Shown: positions 28,196-37,636 of the stretch, piece after piece
Layout: each line of letters starts with the position of its first letter
How positions within the stretch are numbered: the first letter of the stretch is position 1
NCBI GenBank assembly: GCA_963814055.1
Contig: CAWFBJ010000017.1
Span: 248,001-312,000 of the forward strand
Direction of reading: 5' to 3'
Source: AWTP1-13 sp963814055
Lineage (GTDB): Bacteria > Pseudomonadota > Alphaproteobacteria > Rhizobiales > Hyphomicrobiaceae
DNA length: 64,000 bases
Program-made: the position numbers and the translations under genes
Notes under the pieces: generated by a model
What the model was told of the DNA's origin: nothing
What the model saw: only the letters and a program-made list of their open reading frames with translations
Databases searched by the model: none

Positions 28196-29194
28196 ATGAA
28201 GAAGCGATTCACGCGGCGCAGTGTTTTGATCGGCAGTGCGGCCGCAGGTGCGGCCACGACCCTCCGCCTACCTGAGGTGCGCGCCCAGGCCGCCTGGCCC
28301 AACCGCCCTGTCACCATCATTTGCCCCTGGGGCGCAGGCGGTGGAACGGACGCCACGGCGCGCATCGTTGCAACGGTGCTGGAGAAGGAGCTCAAGCAGC
28401 CCTTCAACGTCGTCAATCGCACCGGCGGCTCCGGCGTGGTCGGCCACTCGGCGATCGCCACCGCCACGCCCGACGGATACACACTCGGCATCATTACCGT
28501 CGAAATCTCCATGATGCACTGGCAGGGACTGACGGAGTTCAAGCCGGACAGCTACGCGCCGCTGGCCCTGATGAACGAGGACCCGCCTGGTATCCAGGTC
28601 AATGCCAGCAGTCCCTACAAGACGGTGAAGGAGCTGGCGGACGCGATCAAGGCGTCACCGCCGGGCAAGATGAAGGCATCCGGCACAGGCCAGGGCGGCA
28701 TTTGGCATCTGGCGCTGGTCGGCTGGCTGACCGCCATGGGTCTGAAACCGGACCACGTCGCCTGGGTGCCGCTCAACGGCGCCGCGCCGGCCATGCAGGA
28801 TCTGGCGGCAGGCGGCCTCGACCTCGTCACCTGCTCCGTGCCGGAAGCGCGCGCCATCATCGAGGCCGGCAAGGCGCGCAGCCTCGCCGTGATGGCTGCC
28901 GAGCGCAATCCTGCGTTCAAGGACGTGCCGACGCTCAAGGAAGCAATGGGCATTGATTACACCACCGGCGCCTGGCGCGGGTTTGCAGGTCCCAAAGCTT
29001 TGCCGGCCGACATCACCAACGCGCTGACGGCGGCGCTCAAGAAGGTCAACGAGGCTGCCGAGTTCCGCGAGTTCATGGCGAACCGCGGCTTCGGCGTCCG
29101 GTGGGCCGACGGTCCGGGCTTCGCGAAGTTCATGGACGAAGGCAACAAGGCCATGGGCGTCGCCATGAAGGCGGCGGGGCTCGCCAAGGGTTGA
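28196..29194 (+). CDS. Tripartite tricarboxylate transporter substrate-binding protein (TctC/Bug family)
   Basis: A 332-residue periplasmic binding protein. The N-terminus has a twin-arginine type signal (FTRRSVLIGSAAAGAATTL), then WPNRPVTIICPWGAGGGTD, the Bug-family opening. GGAGGAAGCG directly precedes the ATG. The frame extends upstream to 27809 without coding signal. It begins a three-gene operon with the small and large membrane subunits and would bind a carboxylate. Confidence 0.92.
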   Translation: MKKRFTRRSVLIGSAAAGAATTLRLPEVRAQAAWPNRPVTIICPWGAGGGTDATARIVATVLEKELKQPFNVVNRTGGSGVVGHSAIATATPDGYTLGIITVEISMMHWQGLTEFKPDSYAPLALMNEDPPGIQVNASSPYKTVKELADAIKASPPGKMKASGTGQGGIWHLALVGWLTAMGLKPDHVAWVPLNGAAPAMQDLAAGGLDLVTCSVPEARAIIEAGKARSLAVMAAERNPAFKDVPTLKEAMGIDYTTGAWRGFAGPKALPADITNALTAALKKVNEAAEFREFMANRGFGVRWADGPGFAKFMDEGNKAMGVAMKAAGLAKG

Positions 29195-29265
29195 AAAGTG
29201 GCGCCTGCAGGCACGGATGTGGCTGCAGGCGCGTGTCCGAAACTGCTTACTTCGATGCCCACCAC

Positions 29266-29757
29266 ATGCAACTTTCCGACCGGTTCACGGGCCTGTTTCT
29301 GATCGCGCTCGGCAGTGTGTCGGCCTATGGCGGATCGCGGCTACTGCCCGTGCCCGGCCAGCAGGTCGGGCCCAACGTGTTCCCGATAGTGGTCGGTGCG
29401 GGGTTGATCCTGTGCGGCGCGTTGATCGCTCTTGGCATCGGGCGGCACTTCGAGGACGAAGCGGAGGCCGATCTGGCAGCCCATTCAGACCAGGAACCCC
29501 AACACGCTATCGGGCGGTGGCGGGGGCTGATGGCGCTGGTGCCTCCGGGACTGCTGCTGTTCTACGTTCTTGCCGTGGACCGGCTTGGCTTTCTCGCGAC
29601 CGCAGCAGCCATCGTGCTCATGGCGTCGTTGGCGCTCGGGGCGCGGCTGCGTCTTGCCGTCCCGCTCGCGATCGGAGCGCCGCTGTTCGTGCACCTGGTT
29701 TTCTCCAAGCTGTTGCGCGTGCCGCTGCCGCCGGGCCTGGTGCCGGCTCCGTGGTAG
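29266..29757 (+). CDS. Tripartite tricarboxylate transporter small membrane subunit (TctB family)
   Basis: A 163-residue protein with four predicted helices, beginning QLSDRFTGLFLIALGSVSAY and containing GPNVFPIVVGAGLILCG, as in TctB subunits. It sits between the binding protein and the large permease, with only 7 bp to the latter. Confidence 0.88.
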   Translation: MQLSDRFTGLFLIALGSVSAYGGSRLLPVPGQQVGPNVFPIVVGAGLILCGALIALGIGRHFEDEAEADLAAHSDQEPQHAIGRWRGLMALVPPGLLLFYVLAVDRLGFLATAAAIVLMASLALGARLRLAVPLAIGAPLFVHLVFSKLLRVPLPPGLVPAPW

Positions 29758-29764
29758 GGCGCAC

Positions 29765-31255
29765 ATGAACACGATCGTGGAGGCGTTCGGGCTGGTGCTG
29801 CAGACCGATGTGCTGCTCGCTATCCTGCTGGCGTCGATCTACGGCCTTGTGGTCGGCTCGTTGCCGGGGCTGTCGGCAACCATGGCCACAGCCCTGTTGG
29901 TTCCAGTGACGTTCTATCTCTCGCCGATTGCGGCGATAGCAACCATTATCGCTGCGTCGGCGATGGCGATTTTCTCCGGCGACATTCCCGGCGCCCTGCT
30001 GCGCATCCCGGGCACGCCCGCCTCTGCGGCCTACACCGATGAAGCCTACGCCATGACGCGCAAGGGCCAGCCCGAGCTGGCGCTCGGCATCGGCCTGTGG
30101 TTCAGCGCGCTGGGCGGCATTGCCGGCACGCTGTCGCTGATGATCCTGGCGCCGCCCTTGGCCGAGATGGCGCTCAGTTTCTCGACCTATGAGTATTTCT
30201 GGCTGGCTTTCCTCGGCCTCATGTGCGCGACGCTGGTGGCGCGCTCCTCTCCGGTGAAGGCTATCGCCGCCATGCTGCTTGGCCTGCTGGTGTCCTGCAT
30301 CGGCATCGAGAATCCGGCCGGCGCGCAGCGCTTCACGTTCGGTTTCACCGATCTGCTCGGCGGCATCGAGCCGATCCCGGCGCTAGTGGGTGTGTTCGCG
30401 GTGTCGGAAGTGATGCGGGCGATGCTGAGCCCCGAGCCGCCCAAGCTCCCCTACCGCCGCTTCGGCAGCATCCTCAAGGGGCAGCTCGAGCTGACGCGCC
30501 AATATGTGAAGCCCCAGGTGCGCGGCAACATAGTCGGGATCATCATCGGCGTCCTGCCGGGTGCGGGCGCCGATATGGCCGCGTGGGTCAGCTATTCCAT
30601 GTCGAAGCGTTTTTCCAAGGAACCCGAAAAATTCGGCACCGGCCATCCGGAGGGGCTGATCGAAGCCGGCGCCAGCAACAATGCCAGCCTCGCCTCTGGG
30701 TGGGTGCCAGCGCTGCTGTTCGGCATTCCCGGCGATACCATCACCGCCATCGCCATCGGCGTGCTGTACATGAAGGGCTTGAACCCCGGGCCGACGCTGT
30801 TCACCGAGCGCGCGTCCAGCATGTACGCGCTGTACATCATATTCATCATGGCCAATATCATCATGATCCCGCTGGGTATCATCATGATCCGCATTGCCAG
30901 CAAGGTGCTACGCGCGCCGCGAGCGTCGGTGATGCCGGTGATCGTGCTGCTATGTGCCGTCGGCGCGTTCGCCACGGGCAACAACCTGTTCGCCGTGCTG
31001 ACGGTCGCTGCTTTCGGCATCATCGGCTACGTGATGGAACGCAACGGTTATCCCGTGGCGGCAATGGTCCTTGGCCTTATCATGGGTGCCATGGTCGAGC
31101 AGAACCTGGTGACATCCATCATCAAGTCCGATGGCAGTGTCCTGCCGTTCTTCAGCAGGCCCGTTGCAGCGGTGCTGGCGGCCATGACGATCGCCGCGCT
31201 GCTGTGGCCTATCGGGCTATGGGTCTGGAACCTGATGCGCCCTAAGGCCGCGTAG
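29765..31255 (+). CDS. Tripartite tricarboxylate transporter large permease (TctA family)
   Basis: A 496-residue permease with about 11-12 helices and the TctA repeats VVGSLPGLSATMATALLVP near residue 30 and IIIGVLPGAGADMAAWVSY near residue 258. It is the translocation channel of the tripartite system. GGTAGGG precedes the ATG at 29765; the open frame upstream to 29570 overlaps the small subunit in another frame and is not coding. Confidence 0.93.
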   Translation: MNTIVEAFGLVLQTDVLLAILLASIYGLVVGSLPGLSATMATALLVPVTFYLSPIAAIATIIAASAMAIFSGDIPGALLRIPGTPASAAYTDEAYAMTRKGQPELALGIGLWFSALGGIAGTLSLMILAPPLAEMALSFSTYEYFWLAFLGLMCATLVARSSPVKAIAAMLLGLLVSCIGIENPAGAQRFTFGFTDLLGGIEPIPALVGVFAVSEVMRAMLSPEPPKLPYRRFGSILKGQLELTRQYVKPQVRGNIVGIIIGVLPGAGADMAAWVSYSMSKRFSKEPEKFGTGHPEGLIEAGASNNASLASGWVPALLFGIPGDTITAIAIGVLYMKGLNPGPTLFTERASSMYALYIIFIMANIIMIPLGIIMIRIASKVLRAPRASVMPVIVLLCAVGAFATGNNLFAVLTVAAFGIIGYVMERNGYPVAAMVLGLIMGAMVEQNLVTSIIKSDGSVLPFFSRPVAAVLAAMTIAALLWPIGLWVWNLMRPKAA

Positions 31256-31343
31256 GAGAGCGCCGGATCAACTGTCCGGCTGGCCCATGCCATTGTTGGC
31301 CGCAGCATCTGTGCAACCTCAAGAGAAGACGATTGCATGACGA

Positions 31344-31358
31344 GAACAAAACGTGTAC
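31344..31358. promoter_or_regulatory. Putative LexA (SOS) box upstream of recA
   Basis: GAAC-N7-GTAC on the plus strand, that is GTAC-N7-GTTC on the minus strand, one base away from the alphaproteobacterial LexA consensus GTTC-N7-GTTC. It lies 64 bp before the recA start and overlaps a weak promoter-like pair (TTGCAT at 31333, TACACA at 31356). Confidence 0.5.
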
Positions 31359-31421
31359 ACACAGGTAAATCGAGTCCCGCGTTTTGCCTCCATCTGCAAC
31401 TCGTGAAATAAGGGGTTTTCC

Positions 31422-32576
31422 ATGGAAAAGCCGCAACTGCGTGTGGTCGAAGGGGGGAGCATGGACAAGCAAAAGGCGCTCGAGGCCGCGCTCGCGCAGA
31501 TCGACAAGCTTCACGGCAAGGGCTCGATCATGCGGCTCGGCGCCAACGATCGCATCATGGACGTGGAGGCAATATCGACTGGTTCTCTGGGCCTGGATAT
31601 CGCTCTGGGCATCGGCGGTCTGCCGCGCGGACGCGTCATCGAGATTTACGGTCCCGAATCATCGGGCAAAACCACGCTCGCTCTGCAGGTCGTGGCGGAA
31701 TCGCAGAAGAAGGGCGGCATCTGCGCCTTTGTCGATGCCGAACACGCACTCGATCCCGTCTATGCGCGCAAGCTTGGCGTCAAGGTCGAAGACCTGCTGA
31801 TTTCCCAGCCCGACGCCGGCGAGCAGGCGCTCGAGATTGCCGACACGCTGGTGCGCTCCGGCGCCGTCGACGTGCTTGTGGTGGACTCGGTGGCAGCCCT
31901 CACCCCCAAGGCTGAACTCGAGGGCGAGATGGGAGATATGCAACCCGGCATGCAGGCGCGCCTGATGAGCAAGGCGCTGCGCAAGCTCACGGCATCGATT
32001 TCAAAATCGAAGTGCATGGTAATTTTCATCAACCAGATCCGTATGAAAATCGGCGTCATGTTCGGCAATCCCGAGACGACCTCCGGCGGCAACGCACTCA
32101 AGTTTTACGCCTCCGTGCGCCTCGATATCCGCCGCATCGGCCAGATCAAAGAACGCGAGGAAGTGGTCGGCAACCAGACTCGCGTCAAGGTGGTGAAGAA
32201 CAAGGTGGCCCCGCCCTTCAAGCAGGTCGAGTTCGACATCATGTACGGCGAAGGCATCTCCAAGGTCGGCGAGCTGGTCGATCTCGGCGTCAAGGCCGGC
32301 ATCGTCGAGAAGTCGGGCGCCTGGTTCTCCTATAACGGCGAGCGCATCGGTCAGGGCCGTGAGAACACCAAGGCGTTCCTGAAAGAGCATCCCAAGATGG
32401 CCGCCGAGCTCGAGAAGGCCATCCGGCAGAATGCCGGTCTCATCGTCGACAAGATGCTGCAGGCCGCACCCGAGGGAGATGAAGCCAAGGATGCCGAGGT
32501 AGGCCCCGACGATTTCATGCCGGAAGAGCCCGAGGCAGAAATTGCCGGCAAGAAAGCCGCGCGCGCCAAGCGCTGA
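31422..32576 (+). CDS. recA: Recombinase RecA
   Basis: A 384-residue RecA: Walker A GPESSGKTTLALQ near residue 78, the VDSVAALTPKAELEG Walker B/L1 region, and the L2 loop MFGNPETTSGGNALKF. It catalyses strand exchange and LexA self-cleavage. The C-terminus is acidic then basic (KKAARAKR). Two starts are possible: ATG at 31422, which gives the N-terminal LRVVEGGSMDKQKALE expected for alphaproteobacteria, and ATG at 31461 preceded by AAGGGGGG. Confidence 0.97.
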   Translation: MEKPQLRVVEGGSMDKQKALEAALAQIDKLHGKGSIMRLGANDRIMDVEAISTGSLGLDIALGIGGLPRGRVIEIYGPESSGKTTLALQVVAESQKKGGICAFVDAEHALDPVYARKLGVKVEDLLISQPDAGEQALEIADTLVRSGAVDVLVVDSVAALTPKAELEGEMGDMQPGMQARLMSKALRKLTASISKSKCMVIFINQIRMKIGVMFGNPETTSGGNALKFYASVRLDIRRIGQIKEREEVVGNQTRVKVVKNKVAPPFKQVEFDIMYGEGISKVGELVDLGVKAGIVEKSGAWFSYNGERIGQGRENTKAFLKEHPKMAAELEKAIRQNAGLIVDKMLQAAPEGDEAKDAEVGPDDFMPEEPEAEIAGKKAARAKR

Positions 32577-32600
32577 GTGCCCGAAGTTGCGTTCTGGTTG

Positions 32601-32627
32601 GGGGCTGGACCTGTCGGGTCTGGCCCC
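32601..32627 (+). terminator. Hairpin after recA
   Basis: An 11-bp stem including two G-U pairs (32601-32611 with 32617-32627) and a 5-base loop, 25 bp after the recA stop. The following bases have only a short T-run (CATTTCC), so it is a weak candidate terminator separating recA from alaS. Confidence 0.4.
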
Positions 32628-32704
32628 GCGTCATTTCCGGGGCTTTGTGGACAGGGGATGCCGCCCTGGCTAGAAGAGGCTGCGGCAACTTTCATGAGCA
32701 TACT

Positions 32705-35401
32705 ATGACGACGGTCAATCAGGTCCGGTCAACCTTTCTCGATTTCTTCGCCAGGAACGGTCACGAGGTGGTGCCGTCGTCGCCGCTCGTGCCGCGCAAC
32801 GACCCGACTTTGATGTTCACCAACGCAGGCATGGTACAGTTCAAGAACGTCTTCACCGGCCAGGAGAAGCGCGCCTACACCCGCGCCACCACCTCGCAGA
32901 AGTGCGTGCGTGCGGGCGGCAAGCACAACGACCTCGACAACGTCGGCTACACCGCCCGGCATCACACGTTCTTCGAGATGCTCGGCAACTTCTCGTTCGG
33001 CGACTACTTCAAGGAGCGCGCGATCCCGCTTGCCTGGGAGCTGATCACCAAGGACTTCGCGCTCGATCCCAAGCGCCTGCTGGTCACCATCTACCATGAC
33101 GACGAGGATGCCTACCGCATCTGGAAGAAGGTTGCGGGCTTCTCCGACGACAGGATCATCCGCATCGCCACTTCTGACAACTTCTGGTCGGCTGGCGACA
33201 CCGGCCCCTGCGGTCCCTGTTCGGAGATTTTCATAGATCAGGGCGACAAGGTCGCCGGTGGTCCGCCGGGAAGCGCAGACCAAGACGGCGACCGCTACTT
33301 GGAGTTCTGGAACCTCGTCTTCATGCAGTTCGAGCAGCGGGGCCCCGGCGATCGGGTCAACCTGCCCAAGCCGTCGATCGATACGGGCATGGGGCTCGAG
33401 CGCATGACGGCCATCCTTCAAGGTGTGCAGTCGGTCTACGAGATCGATCTTTTCAAAGCGCTGATTGCGGCGTCCGAGGCCGCGACGGGGGTGCCGGCGA
33501 GGGGCGAGCATCTCGCTTCGCACCGGGTGATCGCCGACCACCTGCGGGCGACCAGCTTCCTCATCGCCGAGGGCGTATTTCCCTCTAACGTGGGCCGCGG
33601 CTACGTGCTGCGCCGGATCATGCGCCGTGCCATGCGTCACGCGCATCTGCTGGGCGCAAAAGAGCCGCTGATGTATCGGCTGGTTCCGGCGCTGGTGCAG
33701 CAGATGGGCGAGACCTATCAAGAGCTGGTGCGCGGCCAGCCGCTCATAACCGAGACACTGAGGCTGGAAGAGACGCGCTTCCGCAAGACGCTGGAGAAGG
33801 GGCTCGGTCTGCTCGACGAGGCGAGCAGCACCTTGAAGAAGGGCGACGTGTTCGCTGGCAATACCGCCTTCAAGCTCTACGACACCTACGGCTTCCCGCT
33901 CGATCTCACGGAAGATGCGCTCAAACCGCGTGGCATCACAGTCGATATCGCTGCGTTCGACGCGTCGATGGAGAAGCAGAAGGAAGAGGCGCGCAAGGCC
34001 TGGAAGGGGTCCGGCGAGGCGGCAACCGAGAGCGTGTGGTTCGAGGTGCGGGAGCGCGTGGGCGCCACCGATTTCCTCGGTTACGACACAGAGGCGGCTG
34101 AAGGCGAGATCCGCGCCATCCTGAAGGACGGCAAGGAGGCGAAGAGCCTCAAGGCCGGCGATGAAGCCGCGCTCGTGCTCAACCAGACGCCGTTCTATGG
34201 CGAGTCCGGCGGCCAGGTCGGCGACGAGGGCGTCATCAAGGGCGCCAAGGGTGCGCTGTTCCGCGTCACGGATACGCAGAAGAAACTGGGCGACGTATTC
34301 GTCCACATCGGCCGCGTCGAGGCGGGCGCTTTCAAGCCGGGCGATGCCGTCGAGCTGATCGTCGATCATGCGCGCCGGACGGCCACGCGCGCCAACCACT
34401 CCGCCACCCATCTTCTGCACGAGGCACTGCGGCAGGTGCTGGGTACGCACGTGGCGCAGAAGGGCTCCCTCGTGGACCCGCAGCGGCTGCGTTTCGACTT
34501 CTCCCACACCAAGCCCATGACGCCCGAGGAAGTCGCGGCCGTCGAGACCATGGCCAACGCGTTTGTACTGCAGAACAGTACGGTGGAGACGCGCCTGATG
34601 GGCGTCGAGGAGGCCAAGCAGAGCGGCGCCATGGCGCTGTTCGGCGAGAAGTATGGCGACGAGGTGCGCGTCGTGTCGATGGGTGTTGGCGAGACGGGGT
34701 CAGGTCCTGCCGGAAGCGGGCAAGGAAAGAAAGCGAACAAGGCCTGGTCGGTCGAGCTGTGCGGCGGCACGCACGTGACGCGCACCGGCGACATCGGCCT
34801 CGTGCGCATCGTGGGCGAGAGCGCGAGTGCGTCGGGGATCCGGCGCCTCGAAGCCCTCACGGCAGAGGGCGCGCGGGCCTATCTGGCCGAGCAGGACGGC
34901 CGCATGCGCGAGCTGGCGGGAGTGCTGCGCACGAAATCCGACGACGTGGTCGATCGCGTGAAGGCGCTGATCGAGGAGCGCAAGCAGCTCGAACGCCAGC
35001 TCACGGACGCAAAGCGGCAAATCGCGCTCGGCGGAGGCGCGAACGGCGCTGCAGTGACGGAGGCAGTTCGTTCAATTGGCGACGTCAAGCTGCTGGCGCG
35101 CACGGTACAGGGGCTCAATCCCAAAGATCTGCGCGGTCTCGTCGACGACGGCAAGAAGCAGGTGGGCTCGGGCGTGGTCGCCATCGTCGGCGTCACCGAG
35201 GATGGCAAGGCAGGGCTCGCTGTCGGCGTGACGGAGGACCTCATCAAGCGCATCAGTGCGGTCGACCTCGTAAAGGCGGGGGCCGAGGCGCTCGGTGGCA
35301 AGGGCGGCGGCGGGCGACCCGACATGGCGCAGGCCGGTGGGCCCGACGGCTCCAAGGCCGAAGCCGCGTTGAAGGCTATCGAGGCGTGCCTGGCGGGCTG
35401 A
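32705..35401 (+). CDS. alaS: Alanine--tRNA ligase
   Basis: An 898-residue AlaRS with all domains: class II catalytic core from the N-terminus (HHTFFEMLGNFSFGDYF), the editing domain with zinc ligands HSATHLLHEALR and CGGTHV, and the C-terminal oligomerisation region. A Gly/Ser-rich insert (GPAGSGQGKK near residue 675) precedes the CGGTH motif. ATG at 32705 gives the standard N-terminus TTVNQVRSTFLDFF. Confidence 0.97.
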   Translation: MTTVNQVRSTFLDFFARNGHEVVPSSPLVPRNDPTLMFTNAGMVQFKNVFTGQEKRAYTRATTSQKCVRAGGKHNDLDNVGYTARHHTFFEMLGNFSFGDYFKERAIPLAWELITKDFALDPKRLLVTIYHDDEDAYRIWKKVAGFSDDRIIRIATSDNFWSAGDTGPCGPCSEIFIDQGDKVAGGPPGSADQDGDRYLEFWNLVFMQFEQRGPGDRVNLPKPSIDTGMGLERMTAILQGVQSVYEIDLFKALIAASEAATGVPARGEHLASHRVIADHLRATSFLIAEGVFPSNVGRGYVLRRIMRRAMRHAHLLGAKEPLMYRLVPALVQQMGETYQELVRGQPLITETLRLEETRFRKTLEKGLGLLDEASSTLKKGDVFAGNTAFKLYDTYGFPLDLTEDALKPRGITVDIAAFDASMEKQKEEARKAWKGSGEAATESVWFEVRERVGATDFLGYDTEAAEGEIRAILKDGKEAKSLKAGDEAALVLNQTPFYGESGGQVGDEGVIKGAKGALFRVTDTQKKLGDVFVHIGRVEAGAFKPGDAVELIVDHARRTATRANHSATHLLHEALRQVLGTHVAQKGSLVDPQRLRFDFSHTKPMTPEEVAAVETMANAFVLQNSTVETRLMGVEEAKQSGAMALFGEKYGDEVRVVSMGVGETGSGPAGSGQGKKANKAWSVELCGGTHVTRTGDIGLVRIVGESASASGIRRLEALTAEGARAYLAEQDGRMRELAGVLRTKSDDVVDRVKALIEERKQLERQLTDAKRQIALGGGANGAAVTEAVRSIGDVKLLARTVQGLNPKDLRGLVDDGKKQVGSGVVAIVGVTEDGKAGLAVGVTEDLIKRISAVDLVKAGAEALGGKGGGGRPDMAQAGGPDGSKAEAALKAIEACLAG

Positions 35402-35454
35402 GGTGCAGGCAGTTGCCCCGCATCGCTGACCTGAATCAAGACGGAGCATGCAAC

Positions 35455-35874
35455 ATGAGAGCGCTCATTGCAGCACGTCGCGCCACACTCACGCTGCTCA
35501 CAGGAATGCTCGGATTGATCCTCTCAGCAAATCTAGCGCTCGCTCAGGAGCTGTGCGGCCGGCCCACGGAGCAGCCCCAGGCCCTCTTCGACCGCCTGAC
35601 CAAGATCGAAAAGCTCAAGGAAGACTTCCGCGACAAGAGCTACGTTGCGATCAGCGACAAGAGCAGGGACACCATATGGACGTTTACCATGCCCGGTCAT
35701 CCGGCACATCCATCCGTTGTTTGCCGCCGCCCCGTGCAGGATGGCGCCGAACTGCGGTTGCAAATGGATGTCCGGTGCAATGCCGCTGAAACCGAGTGCC
35801 AGAAGCTGGTGACCGCATTCCAGGAGCTGAACCAGCGCATGCTGCGGGACATAGGCAAACAGCAGAAACAATGA
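35455..35874 (+). CDS. Small secreted protein of unknown function
   Basis: A 139-residue protein with a signal peptide ending near LALAQE (residue 31) and a mature part with four cysteines, including CGRPTEQPQ and CNAAETECQK, ending in a helical Gln-rich tail. No family recognised. It lies 53 bp after alaS on the same strand. Confidence 0.68.
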   Translation: MRALIAARRATLTLLTGMLGLILSANLALAQELCGRPTEQPQALFDRLTKIEKLKEDFRDKSYVAISDKSRDTIWTFTMPGHPAHPSVVCRRPVQDGAELRLQMDVRCNAAETECQKLVTAFQELNQRMLRDIGKQQKQ

Positions 35875-35904
35875 TCGCCAAAAAGGGACAAGGAGCGCCG
35901 GGCC

Positions 35905-36249
35905 TCAAACAGAGTCGGCCGAGCCCGGGCGTCCGTCCATTCCGCTCGGGTCGGCCGTCAGCAGTTCCTCGTGAAGCATGAAGACGTCATTGTGGTCCAC
36001 GCCGGGATCTCCCATCGCGTAAAGCGTGCCGAATACAGCCTCGTACGCAGCAGCGCGAAGAACAAGACGCAAGTCGCGGGGGGAAGCGCCCGCATCCAGA
36101 ATGCGCTTGATCGCGGGACCCGTATCGCCGAAGGGACCGTCCGGGCTGCGGGCGCAGTTCGCAATCGTGCTGTCTAAGGCATCGTCGCGCAAGTGCCCGT
36201 TGATCACGTCCGTCCAAAGACAGACCAAGAGCTCCTCTCTGCTAGCCAT
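35905..36249 (-). CDS. Conserved-looking protein of unknown function
   Basis: A 114-residue, mostly helical, soluble protein starting MASREELLVCLWTDVINGHL. The start overlaps the stop of the VOC protein gene upstream by 8 bp, indicating co-translation. Residues include many acidic positions (DDALDSTIANC, GDPGVDHNDVFMLHEELL). I do not recognise it. The frame is open further upstream but lies antisense or out of frame in the VOC gene. Confidence 0.65.
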   Translation of the reverse strand: MASREELLVCLWTDVINGHLRDDALDSTIANCARSPDGPFGDTGPAIKRILDAGASPRDLRLVLRAAAYEAVFGTLYAMGDPGVDHNDVFMLHEELLTADPSGMDGRPGSADSV

Positions 36250-36622
36250 AGGCAATGAACTCCAGGAGCGAGCCGTCGGGATCGCGGAAGTAGACGCTGG
36301 TGCCGGTGCCGCGTGCGGCCCTGCGCTCGACCGGTCCCAACTCGATCGCAACGCCATGCTTCGCCAGATGGGCCTGTGCCTCCTTGATCGGTCCCGGCCA
36401 CTCGAAGCACAAATCGCTGTTGCCGGGCTGTACGGGCAGCCGCGCAACCGGGGTCGGGTGCACGCCAGGCCCGTGGCAATTGAGCTGCGTGTCGCCGAAC
36501 CGATACGCCCAGCCGTTGTTCTGCCGGATCAGCTCTGCGCCCAACACATCGCGGTAGAAGGCGTTGCAGCGTTCCCAGTCAGAAACGTGGATGACGCAAT
36601 GATCGAACTTCACCTTGGTCAT
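36242..36622 (-). CDS. VOC-family (glyoxalase/dioxygenase superfamily) protein
   Basis: A 126-residue single vicinal-oxygen-chelate domain pair: FDHCVIHVSDWERCNAFYRD at the N-terminus with metal ligand His near residue 12, and YFRDPDGSLLEFIAYG at the C-terminus with the Glu ligand. Similar proteins act as glyoxalase- or fosfomycin-resistance-like enzymes; the substrate cannot be told. Confidence 0.88.
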   Translation of the reverse strand: MTKVKFDHCVIHVSDWERCNAFYRDVLGAELIRQNNGWAYRFGDTQLNCHGPGVHPTPVARLPVQPGNSDLCFEWPGPIKEAQAHLAKHGVAIELGPVERRAARGTGTSVYFRDPDGSLLEFIAYG

Positions 36623-36649
36623 AGCTACCTCCGGCGGCTCCTGCTTGGC

Positions 36650-37120
36650 TCATGAATCCGGATGGTCAGGGTGCTGCCGGCTTTTCATCCTGGCGAGTTT
36701 GTCGGCCGGCACGTCGTCCTCCGTGCGGCTCCCGGGCAAATCAGCGATCAGCTCGATGAAGGGCAAGCGGCCTTCGATCCCGTATTGCTTGGCCGGCACG
36801 ACGCGCGAAGGATCGTCGAGGCTGCCGAGCGACAGGGCGAGACGGTCCTTGTCGACATAGCGAAAGTACAGCGGGGTGCCACACTGCGCGCAGAATCCGC
36901 GCTCTGCCGCCTCGGAACTTCTGAACACGCCTGGCCTGCCCTTGATCCAGGCGAAGTCTTCGAGCGGCACACCGGCTAAGGGTGCGAAGTAGCTGCCGAA
37001 TGCCTTCTGGCACATGCGGCAGTGGCAGACGTGCGGGTTGGTCGGCTCGGCGAAGAGGGCGTAGCGAACAGCGCCGCATTGGCAGCCGCCGGTATGGACG
37101 GGGACGCGCGATTCAGGCAT
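36650..37120 (-). CDS. GFA-family (glutathione-dependent formaldehyde-activating-like) protein
   Basis: A 156-residue zinc protein with the GFA pattern: GGCQCGAVRY near residue 11, CHCRMCQKAFGS near residue 32, and FCAQCGTPLYF near residue 77. Despite the family name, most members have no proven formaldehyde role. ATG at 37120 starts the conserved part; the upstream extension is unsupported. Confidence 0.9.
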   Translation of the reverse strand: MPESRVPVHTGGCQCGAVRYALFAEPTNPHVCHCRMCQKAFGSYFAPLAGVPLEDFAWIKGRPGVFRSSEAAERGFCAQCGTPLYFRYVDKDRLALSLGSLDDPSRVVPAKQYGIEGRLPFIELIADLPGSRTEDDVPADKLARMKSRQHPDHPDS

Positions 37121-37378
37121 GGAACTTGCTTTCGAAATTCGCGTGGCGGTACGTGAGCATAGTACGCCGCATCGTGTCATCAAGCCGGACAAAGTCACGC
37201 CGCTCTATAAAGGAGCGAGCGTTCGCCATAGCGGCAAGCCCCAAGACAAACTTGGGTCCAGGCGTCGGATGAATGTCGCGGCGTAAGGGAACGTCAAGAC
37301 GGGCATGGTTTCAACGGCAGGTCTAGTGAGGCGGTTTTCTCGCCTTGCCAGGCAATGACTGGGACGTCGGAGACATCC

Positions 37379-37636
37379 ATGCTGATGCACAAAATATTGG
37401 CGGCTTTGCTTTGGGTTTTGGCAGCTTTCGTATTGTTTGCCCTCTGCGGCATGTGGATCATTGATGCGCAAAGCGGCACGGTGAGCGCCTGGGTTATTTT
37501 ACCGTTCTTCTGGAGTGCCGCAGTACTGTCGGTGTTCGGGCACTATCTTGCGCTGTGCCGAGAGCCGTTCATGCGCTTCTTCGCACGCCACAAGCCGCTT
37601 GCCGGCGCGCGGGCGAGTGTCGAATTTCCCTCCTAG
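37379..37636 (+). CDS. Small two-helix membrane protein
   Basis: An 85-residue protein with two membrane helices (ILAALLWVLAAFVLFALCGMW and VILPFFWSAAVLSVFGHYLA) and a basic C-terminus. GGAGA lies eight bases before the ATG at 37379, better than the ATG at 37355. Its stop overlaps the convergent glycerophosphodiesterase gene by 4 bp. No family recognised. Confidence 0.6.
   Translation: MLMHKILAALLWVLAAFVLFALCGMWIIDAQSGTVSAWVILPFFWSAAVLSVFGHYLALCREPFMRFFARHKPLAGARASVEFPS

Noticed and set aside
32729..34507. 592-residue open frame antisense to alaS
   Set aside because: Long antisense frames are common in GC-rich coding DNA; the alaS product is complete and conserved on the plus strand and the antisense translation shows no family features.
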